This document shows positions 1 to 9,345 of a DNA stretch of 64,000 bases, one piece after another (position 1 is the stretch's first letter; each line of letters starts with the position of its first letter). The notes beneath the pieces were generated by a model. That model saw only the letters and a list, made by a program, of their open reading frames with translations. It did no database searches and was not told the origin of the DNA. Origin of the DNA: Guadua angustifolia (Eukaryota > Streptophyta > Magnoliopsida > Poales > Poaceae); contig JAYEVE010001380.1 of assembly GCA_036346375.1 (NCBI GenBank), forward strand, positions 166,987-230,986, given 5' to 3'. Both the position numbers and the translations under genes were made by a program.

Positions 1-190
1 TTGTTTCTCCTAGAATCTGAAATAAATCCAACCAAACGGAATAGGATTGGAACGTTTCAGCGAATCGTTTCGATTTTTACACGTGGTCGAATCGATAGCA
101 ACCCGTTCCTCGGATTCGATTCTACCGAACGTTTACCAAGAATCCAAACCGTTCCGTTTACTGGAAGATCGGAACCGTACCAAACGGGCC
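1..190. mobile_element. Tourist-like MITE, copy 1 (left end outside window)
   Basis: The right terminus reads CCAAACGGGCC and is followed by TAA at 191-193. The full second copy at 16364-16580 starts GGTCCCGTTTGG right after TAA, so this is the same ~217 bp PIF/Harbinger-type MITE cut by the window edge. It sits inside a larger MITE whose right end is near 358. Confidence 0.7.
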
Positions 191-358
191 TAAGTCTCTA
201 AACAACTCACCGTTTAAGTAGTTTTTATAATTAGCAAAATTTAAAATCAGAAGGCTAGAAACAATCTCTTATAAAAATACAGCTATTTTTCACCACAGAA
301 AACCGAAAAGCAAATTTTAGAAAAGCTTCTACCCCACCCCCACACACCAAACAGACGC

Positions 359-1690
359 TAAATTCGAGTTAAGCTAGCAGGCAGTAACCGGGTGCGTCGC
401 AGTTCTTGCGGTGAGAGAGTGTTGGCACCGTACATGCACGACAGCGCGAACTTGCGCCGCCGATGCTTCCGCCCACACCCTTGGGGTCACAGCCGCGGGC
501 ACTTGCATTGGTCAGAGGTGGCAGATCGGCGCCATTCAGCACAGCCTTAGCCCGTAACCCAGTCAAATATACAGAACAGCAGTTGGTCAGTCCAACAGCA
601 TCCGGAAATGGAGGCTAGCCGTCAGCGGTACCCAAGGCACAGGCCGTTTGTGGCAACAAAACGCACGATGAACTCACAAACCACAAGTAGGCAAGTACCC
701 ACCATAAGAGTATAGCTAAACACTGCATCAGCTGTCAGAGCTTCATGCTAGTAGCTAGTAGTATGCAACATCGTGGTCGAGGTCTGGAAAGTCTAAACAG
801 CTAACAAATTTGCATTCCTGTTAATACACCCAATGACCCAATATCATCCGCTGCTCTGATTAAATCATACTTCAACTCATTTGACATCTTGAACAGAGCA
901 AGCGTGTGAGTGTTAGAGAGACAAGGTAAGGTAAAGCAGCAAGATTTGTGTGTCAAGGGTAACGAACCACACCTCGCAGACAAGGTAATAGAAGCAAGAT
1001 TTGTGTTAGTACGGTACGGTAAAGACCAGTCACCTGTTTTAGTTGAAGTATCATGAGTGTTTGTGAATGCCTTGATGTCCGAGCTTGCAGAACTCTTGAC
1101 ATGATGTATCAAGGCTTAGTCAACTCATATCCATAACAAGAAGCAGCTAAACCATCTCCTGTCCATGAGAAGGTCGTGCTCGTGCAAGTAAGAAACTTGA
1201 AGTGCTGAAAGCAAACATTGCCATTTTAGCTTTACTAAAATGAAATTGCCCATCGTAATATTCAGACACTAGCAATACATGCATTAAATACAGCCGCATT
1301 TCAAATGTATCTGGATAAATGCCTGCCAAGCAAAGCGCAAAGTTTTCTTTTGGATTGCTCGTAATGGTTGGACTAAACACATGGAAACTGCTCACAACAA
1401 AAATCAACGTTTGGGTGATTTCACCTGCGCAAATTGTGCCACAAGTCCACAAATGAGGAAACCAGTATTTCTTCGATTGCCCATTTAGCAAGAGATTTTA
1501 CATTAACATTCTACCGGTAGCAAGGAATAGTAGTAGAAATCAAATCTTGTCATTGATTTCTTAAAGACATTATAGACTTTTCAATCTAAATGTTTTTTAA
1601 AAATAACAATACCCTTAATTTTCAGAGGTATTATTGTTTTATTGATTTTGACATGGAACTTTCCGAGTCTATTGACACAATTGGGCAATT
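359..1690. other. unassigned single-copy-like sequence within the direct repeat
   Basis: No recognisable gene. A 65-codon and a 114-codon open frame on the minus strand (369-566 and 1147-1491) are identical in both copies, but I recognise no family and see no splice or start context. The GC-rich part at 370-660 could be a further captured gene fragment. Confidence 0.4.
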
Positions 1691-2213
1691 TGCCAGAACG
1701 TGCTGAAGCTGGAGCAGACAGTGGTGAAGACGGTCCTGCAGGGGCTGGGTGTCCGGAAGCAGCACACCGTCGACTCGCACCTTGAGCAGCTCGGCTACGG
1801 CCTCCGGTTGTCGTACTACGGGCCACCGCCGGACACCGAGACCAGCGTGTCCCTGCCGGCGCACCGCGACGACGTCATGACTACCACGATCGTGCAGCAC
1901 GGAGTCGGAGAACTGGTGCAGGCCAAGGACGGCAGCTGCTGGTTCGCCGTGCCTCCTGAACCTGACACGTTCACCGTCGTCGCCAGCGAACTACTTATTG
2001 TAAAGCCCACATCCTTCTCGCATTCCTCGGCAGGCTAAGGACAGATATTTCTATCGACCACTCTTAACGACGCGGTGACTTTTAATGCAGGTGGTCACCA
2101 ACGGGAGGGTGCCGGCCTGCCTCCATTGTGTCAGGACGCCGAGCCACCGCGAACGCTTCTCGGCGCTGATGAGCTGCATGCCCATGGAAGGCAGGGTGGT
2201 GCGCGCGATGGAT
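1691..2213 (+). pseudogene. 2-oxoglutarate/Fe(II) dioxygenase fragment, copy 1
   Basis: Two exon-like pieces are separated by a 91-bp GT...AG intron (2000-2090). Exon A (1691-1999) encodes the core strand region with LPAHRDD, whose His and Asp are Fe(II) ligands in this family, followed by TTTIVQHGVGEL and PPEPDTFTVVASELL. Exon B (2091-2213) encodes VVTNGRVPACLHCVRTP, which holds the distal His ligand, then RERFS, which resembles the 2-oxoglutarate-binding RxS motif. The whole N-terminal half is missing, and the C-terminus runs into unrelated GC-rich sequence after VRAMD. Plant AOP-like or GA-oxidase-like 2OGDs are the closest family by motif. Compared with copy 2 it lacks three bases before GCAGGCC and gains three in GGCAGCTGCTGG, so the frame is kept but conserved residues change. 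It is a gene fragment and should make no enzyme. Confidence 0.82.
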
Positions 2214-2660
2214 GGGTGGCAATTGTACCCGGTTCGGTACTGTGGGGTTTTGCATCCGATCTGTGGGTTCGGATTTAAAGTTTTACCCGCGGATTCTTGG
2301 TCGGGTACCGAAATGGGTTCGGATCGGGTTCGGTTTTAATTTTCACTCGCGGTAACCATGGTGCCGAATACCGATATACCCCGGTACCGTCGAGTTCCGG
2401 TACCCTGGGTTTGGCGTCGGGTTTGGTACCGTCGGCGGGTTATTCGGGTTTTGGGTTCGATTTCTTGTCGGGTCGGATTTTGCAAAACCACACCGACCAA
2501 CCTATGCCGCCAGTACACAAACCCGTGGTACAGCCAGTTCAATTGCCGCAGGGTTCAGTTCGGTATAGATTTTACCCATATAGTATTCGGATTCGGATCG
2601 ATTTTTCAATTCGGTTCGGGTGGTCGGGTTTTGTAAAACCGCACCGACCGACCTATTGCC
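2214..2660. repeat. GC-rich degenerate TCGGGTTCGG-type low-complexity block
   Basis: Short G/T-rich words such as GGGTTCGG, TCGGGT and GGTACCG recur irregularly for ~430 bp. Long overlapping frames on both strands here reflect the composition, not genes. The same block is at 18604-19050. Confidence 0.6.
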
Positions 2661-2900
2661 ATCTCTAGCGATGGACCATCTGCGGAGTAGAAAAGACGAA
2701 CCCGTCATGGGTGATCACAGATCAGCGGATTGGTCCTTTGTCAGCTAGTCATTCCTATGGAATAATTCAACTAGTGTTGACGTCTTTTGGTACGGTAATA
2801 CTCTCTCCGGTTCAAAAGACAAGTTCAAAAAATTAGTCTGTTCGAGATACATGTGTCGAACTTTTCAAACTTTAGATATTGATATTATTTTAAATATTTA

Positions 2901-3960
2901 GATTGGATGCATGAAAATCATATGCAGAGGCTTGTAGATATGTGGCAAGATCTAGTGAGTATTGCTGAATCAATTGTTTTTAGTGAGGATTGTGATTCTA
3001 TTATCTAGCAATTTGATTCAAAAGGGGTTATTCTGTCCATCTCGTATCTGTTATCGTTTTAGAGAGTCCAACTTGTGTTTGTTCTATTGTGTGGAAAATT
3101 AATGTTCCTCCTAGAATTCATGTGTTTCTCTGGCTATTGGCTAGAATAGATTGATGACTAAGGATAATCTAGCGAAGAGGCAAAAGGTGGAGGATATTAC
3201 TTGTCTGTTCTATACAGAGCCTGAATCCATCTCTCATTTGTTCTTTAATTGTTGTGTAGTAAGGCTATTTGGTATGAAATTGCAGAATCTGTAAACTTGA
3301 ATTTGGATGATTCTTTTGAAAATGTGGCTCGTTGGTGGATTAGTAGAAAGCATGCTATTGTTAATGTTTGCACATCTGCTACGTTTTGGACAATTTGAAA
3401 ATTCGAAATTCTATTTGTTTTCAGGGAGAAAGCTAGAAGGAGATCCGTGTGTGATTTTGGGTCAAATAGCAAGACGGACTAAGGAGATGGTTGATTCTGC
3501 TAAAAGAAGATCGAAATGCAGAAAAGGCGTGGCAAAAAATCTGGAAGAAAAGGTGTGTTGAGACTCGGTTGGAGGCAAGGAGAATGTAAAAGTTTAGATA
3601 TATGGACTCCCTAGGATCGGAGGAGGTCTGATTGCATGTAATATTGGTAGCCGCTGATTCCTTAGGGTTGATTAAGTCAGAATCAGTTTTTGCTCCATAT
3701 ACATAGTACACCTGCAAAATGGATTATCAGAAAGAAGGCGTCAGTCTCCAAATGCTTGTAATAGGAAGTTGTTTTGTTTAGTCTTCTTTTACTCTGTTTT
3801 GCCCTGTTTAGCTAAACTCCTCACTTCCTCAGGTTGTAGCAGTGTCCTAAAGTTGTTTTGATGTGTTTTGTTCAGTTTGTTCTGGTTGAACTGGTAGTCT
3901 CCCCCAGAACTATATTTTAGATTTCAATAAAGCTGGGCCTCTTGGCCTGTTTTCTAAAAA
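2901..3960 (+). mobile_element. LINE (non-LTR retrotransposon) 3' remnant, copy 1
   Basis: Conceptual translation across frameshifts gives the C-terminal zf-RVT region of a plant LINE ORF2: NVPPRIHVFLWLLAR, then a Cys/His pattern in TCLFCTEPESISHLFFNCC, then a Trp-rich tail (about 3100-3560). In-frame stops and frameshifts (for example near 3147) show it is dead. The 3' UTR ends with AATAAA (3926-3931) and TTGGCCTGTTTTCTAAAAA, typical of plant LINE tails. The reverse transcriptase core and endonuclease are absent, as expected of a 5'-truncated insertion. Confidence 0.82.
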
Positions 3961-4325
3961 TTAGTTATCAAGTTAAGTTTTAAAGATCGTAATGATATCC
4001 AAAACGATAACTATTTATGACGAAGAAAGCACATCCCTTTCCACAATAGTCATGTTTGCAGTTTTAAAATTTTAGTGAAGTGATAATGTGGGGAACAGTC
4101 TTCCAAGAAGTGAAAAAACGAGAGTAAATTACACAAATTTACTGTTTCCAGCATGATTTTGATGCGACCGTTTTGATCATTTTGAACGTGCAACCATGAA
4201 ATCAACAACATAAATATGTGATGATGAGCACAGTAAATTGGTACAACAAAGATTGATTGCAATTGTGGAACACTGGGACTCATATGCTGATAGATACAAT
4301 ACGTGCCTCATTATTGTAGTAGTAA

Positions 4326-4685
4326 GGACAGTCCCAATATTGGCCACGTAGGCAATATTTAAACAGTATGTATACTGTGCCACATAAGTAAAAAGATAAT
4401 CTGGACGGTCATTAAAAAAAAAAAGAAACAATGATATCTCATGAAAAATTGCTTTTGCATTTGACCAAAAAGAATAAACATCAAAATTTTATTGAGAGCT
4501 CAAGCGATTTCCCATCGCATTTTTGCATGTATAGAACATGCATACAAATTAATTAATATCTTTAGATTACTAAAACATACACACTACCTATTGGAGATTT
4601 GCTATGGACATCGTATAATAAATACTCTCTCTCTCCTCTCTAATCCTCTAAACATTGCTATAGATATTACCCATTGGGACTGCCC
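4326..4685. mobile_element. Tourist-like MITE (360 bp)
   Basis: Terminal inverted repeats are GGACAGTCCCAAT at the left and ATTGGGACTGCCC at the right, matching at 12 of 13 positions. Both sides are flanked by TAA (4323-4325, 4686-4688), the target duplication of PIF/Harbinger Tourist elements. There is no coding capacity. It lies just past the end of the 4.25 kb repeat, so it is absent from the second copy. Confidence 0.8.
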
Positions 4686-4688
4686 TAA

Positions 4689-5195
4689 GTACTTTTTTAT
4701 AAGACAGTATTTGGACTAGACACGAGAATTAAAAGGTTGCAAAAGAAAGACGAGGAAATAACCATGCTATTTATAGATACTTTGGAAATGTGTGAGAGAA
4801 TAGTTTGTTATAAATGCAGAAGAGAGAAGTGTGATACACACAAGGGTAGACAAGGAAAAACATCAATAAATTCGCATGCACGACTTATATTTTGAAGCAA
4901 ACTTGCAAAACTATATATCTTATATTTTGCAACGGAGGGTAGTAGTAACATGAAGTAACTAACTATTGTGTGGAATACTAATCACTACTCTTAGATAAAA
5001 GATAACAAAAAACACATGGGATCTGAACCATCCTGGGGCGAGGTATCATTTGCAGATAGGGCATCGTATACTCAAGTGAAAAAGGTGAATCAAGGCAGCT
5101 GGCTCATCAGGAATTTCAGGATTGCAGTGGAGATGTCAGTAAGAGCATCTTCTTTGAAACAACAACAATTTCCGGTTGGAAAACTGTTAGATATT
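4689..5195. other. AT-rich intergenic stretch
   Basis: No gene or known element recognised. It lies downstream of the CPP1-like relic and would contain that gene's 3' UTR. Confidence 0.5.
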
Positions 5196-7798
5196 TCACC
5201 TGAGGTAGGTGCAACCCAAGAACAAGAAAACATAAGCAACCAGTGAAGTAAGGAGCTCGAGGGACAAGTAGGTGGCATGACGAATGCCGGGATCACGGGG
5301 ACAAGCAGAGAACCTACGATCCAACCACTCACAAAGACTCCAAGCCTGGAACAACAACAAGAGTAAACAACCTGCACATGATTAATAACTGCTAAGATAT
5401 TTAACTAGAGAATGCTCACTAACCCTGTGGTAGATGCCCTGACAAGGTTTTTCATCTTGCCATTCAGGAAGTATATGCATGAGACGAGTGACAATGCAAG
5501 CTGCAAAAAACAGTAAGTCGCTAACGCTCAAATTTGTTACAACTGAAAAGATTTATCATTGCTGTTGTAGGCTTCATCGTAGATGTCAATTCTATTTGAT
5601 GGTTCCAATTCTCAAACCAAAACGAAAATTTAGCCACTGAGTGCCTGATTCTTAAATAAAATTTAGCCAGAATGTTAGAGCTAGTCTCTAGAAAATCATC
5701 TAAACCCTACCTCCCTTCAAGGGAGTCAAACTAATGACCTCTTATATGAACGGGTAGTATTAGTTCTAACAAGTTCATCGTAGATTGTTAAAAGGGTTTG
5801 TAATGAATCCAAGCATACCTGGAAGGTAGGCCCAGTCTCAGCAGAAGTCGCAATGCTCCACCCAGCAATGAAACCAAAAAGAGCAAATCTTCTTGAAATA
5901 ACATCCAGTGATGGGACCTCAAACTGTCCAAGCACTGCCTTAAACCATGATGGGGATTCTTGACTTGCTTTTTTAGCTTGCTTTTCAGATTGATTTTGGC
6001 TTTCCGGTGTGAGTAACTTTTCATTATTATCTTATCATAAGCACCTTCAATAGCCTCTTCACTTTCTTCATAACCAGCATTGTTGGAGAAGGAAATTTCT
6101 TGCACTCCTGATCTCTTCTTCAGATGCATCATAATCAACACCAAGAAGCTTGTAGGGATCCCATGTTTGGTGTCTAGGGAATACCGGAGAACGCTCTACA
6201 GATATGCATAAAATTGGCTAAACATGGTACCAAAACAACCACCAGTACAACAAAACAAAATTGAAGACAGAATTTCCTAGATTCTAAAGAAACAAAATAA
6301 CACGTTACTGACATAAGAGCTGTGAGGAAGAAAAATCTACAGAAATTTTAAGTATAAACCGCCCAAACAAATGATAGAAGTTGTGTGTTCATGGTTCATT
6401 CATCACAAAACTTTTTGCTAGTTCAATTTCCACAACTGGCAATTGGCAAACAAGAGGCTTCAATTGCAAATTTTGCAACTCAACAGCGAAAGTGAAAGTG
6501 AAAGAAAAGTTAAACATCAGTCAATAAATGTTGGTTGCAGCTAAATAAATGAAACTGGCCATTTGACTTTTTGTGCCTAATTGTGGTTTAACAATAAAAA
6601 ACAGCATTTTGTGAGTATGTATGAAACAGGAATTACGACTCTACATTACCAAACTGTGGCTCTAGAAATAATTATATGACCTAAAGAATGCCAACAAATT
6701 CAAGTCTCACTATAAAAATAGTGGGTTTTGTACCTAGAATCCACATGACATAATATAAGCAGAACAGCGACTAGGGAAAAATAGCTGAGATCAGCCAGTT
6801 AATAGTAATACCAGTTCCCATATTCACAGTAAGGACTAGGTTATGTAAGCTGGGCTGGGGTATGGATGATTTATGCCAATCTAGCCAGGCTAAATGTGTT
6901 GATTTCATGGGACATATTGTTATTTTTAATCATACAGAATGACAAAAAAGGGTGACCAGAGGATTCCCAGACTTTCTTCATAAATATAAATTCAGCTGGT
7001 TGCTGGCAATTTGATTTTAGGTGTCAAGGTCAAGAAGAAACACTGAAAATCAATAACAACAGCACTGCAATTTCTAGGTCTATGACCAGAATAGTTTTGG
7101 AAACACTGATTAACTCAAACATGGCAGCAAGCTCATATTGCATCACACCTTGAACTCAAGCTAATTGTTGCCACCTGCGTTCCAGCTGAAAGTACTGTAT
7201 GTAGAAACCATGCACCATTTACCTAGATTGAAGACTAGTACTTCCTTCTTAGTTTCCACCATTCACACAATCACAAGGTTTCCCTCCTTTGTGATCACAT
7301 TGAATTGTTTTGTTTTCCATCCACAATAACTAGGCAATACCGAATCAACCAACACAGTGGTCTAGCATATTATTCCTAGACACATCGCATGTTTGCATAG
7401 AAAACCAAAATCCACCTAAAATTATTGCCGTTGTCTTAAACTAAGAAATGGTGCAGAGCTACCATCTTTTGCTTCCAAAGTCAGCAACGTATGGGACTAT
7501 CAGTGGTCAGCCAGGGCAATACAAAGTTACACCAAAGCAACCACAGAACTAGGGTTGCTCAGTTCTTACCGCCACCGTAGCCGCCAGCGCCGACAGAGGC
7601 TGGCGGAGCACCAGGCGCCGCAGCCGCGGAAGGGCCGTCCCGTCCTGCCCGCCGCTGCGCCCAAGCACACGGTCCGATTAGCGCAGGGAAGGTGGATATT
7701 AAGGCGTAAGGAGGAAGAACGGGATTGAAGGAAGCATGGAAATCGTGCGTACGAGTGGTAGGGCCTCGGGGCCGCCGGGCAGGCGGTGAGGCCTGCAT
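5196..7798 (-). pseudogene. CPP1: CPP1-type chloroplast chaperone-like gene, frameshifted relic
   Basis: Four exons can be placed by splice signals: 7798-7570 (start MQASPPARRP, transit-peptide-like), 6195-5819, 5500-5424 and 5345-5196 (TGA). Exon 2 carries WDPYKLLGVDYDASEEEI (J-domain-like start), then EESEEAIEGAYDKIIMKSYS and KINLKSKLKKQV. Exons 2-4 then give the membrane part (ALFGFIAGWSIATSAE, LVSCIYFLNGKMKNL, FVSGWIVGSLLVPVIPAF). This order matches plant CHAPERONE-LIKE PROTEIN OF POR1, a thylakoid/envelope membrane protein that stabilises protochlorophyllide oxidoreductase. The frame breaks at least three times: bases missing after the CAACAA in exon 2, again in KKQV...ESP, and one base near 5265 in exon 4. 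One codon is also lost before KINLK. The splice sites still look good, so decay is recent or some breaks are sequencing errors. Confidence 0.85.
6196..7569 (-). other. large first intron of the CPP1-like relic
   Basis: A 1374-bp AT-rich interval bounded on the minus strand by GGTAAGAAC at the donor and CTGTAG at the acceptor. No coding feature or clear transposon seen inside. Confidence 0.65.
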
Positions 7799-8479
7799 CT
7801 CCGGCGCCCGCGTGGACGTGGCGGTGGAGGTGGGAGGCGATGGAGGCGTGAGACCGGAGAGAGAGAGAGGAGGAGGAGAGGTGGGGGTTGGATAGAGGAG
7901 GGAGGCGGCGGCGAGGTGGGTGGGAGCAGGTGTGACTTGACGCTTGTGGCCTAATGGTCCTGGCCTTAACAGGCCGGGATGTAATGGGCCGGGCCGGGCC
8001 GGGCCGTCCTAACTCTCATATGTGTCTTGTAGGCGTCGTTGAAGTGGGACGGTGTCGACTTGTGTGCTCAGCAATTTGAGAAGGCCACAGGTATTGAAAG
8101 CAGACAATCCAACCTTCAAAAAAAAAAAAAGCAGACAATCAAAATGGCAGCTCTCTGCAAAAAGTAAAATTGCCCTCAATCGTGAAGTAGCGCCTCTGTG
8201 AAATAAAATGGTGTATATGCCTAGGTGAAATGTTTGCTCTTATCATAAGTTGCATTATTAGGCTATATGTTTTGCAGTTTGGATTCATGCAGCAGAATAA
8301 AAAATAAAGCAGATGATTATAATCAGATTCTATAATCTAGTCCACCCATATACTGTTAGAATCTACAATTCACTTCATGTATGCTTTGGTTCTAGTTTTT
8401 TGGAGAATAAACTCTCTATTCTGATCGGAATCATTTCGGAGAATCTAAAATTTGAACAATAATATAATAAACTACCGGA
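7799..8479. other. presumed promoter/5' UTR of the CPP1-like relic, then AT-rich spacer
   Basis: Directly upstream (in minus-strand terms) is a pyrimidine-rich microsatellite-like tract (plus strand GAGAGAGAGAGGAGGAGGAGAGG, about 7858-7882), common in plant 5' UTRs. A run of GGGCCGGGCC repeats follows at 7985-8006. The rest is AT-rich with nothing recognised. Confidence 0.4.
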
Positions 8480-9345
8480 GAATTTCTTCTGTTGCCCTTT
8501 AAATGTTTTTCCTAAAATTAGCGTTGATAAAATTCAGTTGGTCCTTAACACCTAAATTCAACGAATGAACTCATGAATTTTTTAAAATTTTCTTTCGTGG
8601 TTTCAGTCCGTTGGATTTTTTATTCCTTCCTACAGACATGAAATAATTTTTAATTTGTGATTTTTTTTGCGTGAAATCGCTGTACCAAACTGCTGGATAA
8701 ATATTTTGGTGGCTAAATAATCCAGCGAATCGTGTCCACTGGAATGGCCCGATTCCTGCGTAATCCGTAATCCAGCACATGGTCCGCTCGAATGGCACGA
8801 CGCCCGTGCGCAAGTAAATCTCCTAGCTTGTCCTGTCCTCTTGTTGTGCTTCGTTGTGTTGACATCAGCATGCGCATTGGGACGTTTCGCAGCACTTCTC
8901 AACTCGCACACTGGGTCTGGGTGGATGAACAAGAGCGGACCGGATCAATTTCCCAAAAATCAAACAGCTGAGCTCGTGTCATTCCAGCTGACCGTGTCGG
9001 TGGATTATTTAATATAGCCCAATCATCCAGCGGCGTGGGGAATCAGGCCATTCCAGCTGACAAGGTTCGCTGGAGTATTTCGCCACTAAAACAATTATAC
9101 AGCAGTGTTTCATAAAAAATCTACAAATTAAAAAATTATTTCGTACCTGCTGAAAGGGAAAAAATATCCAGCAGACTAGAACCGTTAAAAAGAATTTAAA
9201 AAATTCTAGCGGAGTTCAATCTCTGAATTTGGGTGCTAGGGCCAAATCACTATTTTGTCGTGAGAACGGCTAATTCAAAAAAATATTCAGGGACTAAAAC
9301 AATAAAAACTTCACTCACGGACGTGTATTTTAAAATTTCTATTTT
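8480..9345. mobile_element. foldback (long-TIR) element
   Basis: The left arm (about 8505-8790) and right arm (about 9040-9300) are reverse complements with scattered differences. ATGAACTCATGAATTTTTTA and CCAGCGAATCGTGTCCACTGG on the left, for example, pair with TAAAAAATTCTAGCGGAGTTC and CCAGCTGACAAGGTTCGCTGG on the right. The loop (~250 bp) has no gene. The arms form almost the whole element, as in non-autonomous foldback or MULE-type elements. No convincing target duplication found. Confidence 0.65.

Larger units (their letters stand above)
2..4246. repeat. 4.25 kb direct repeat, copy 1
   Basis: This segment matches 16392-20636 at a constant offset of 16390. Every open frame I compared outside about 1915-2170 is identical between the copies. 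Homology stops abruptly after the shared GTACAA at 4241-4246. The left limit is unknown because the window begins inside a MITE. It holds a MITE end, a dioxygenase gene fragment and a LINE 3' remnant. A segmental or tandem duplication explains it best; an assembly artefact is not excluded. Confidence 0.93.

Noticed and set aside
2214..2660. Possible interstitial telomere-like repeat
   Set aside because: The words are TCGGGT/GGTTCGG and irregular, not TTTAGGG, and show no fixed period.
2297..2668. 123-codon frame conserved in both repeat copies
   Set aside because: Conservation reflects the recent duplication; the sequence is a low-complexity TCGGGTTCGG block open in several frames.
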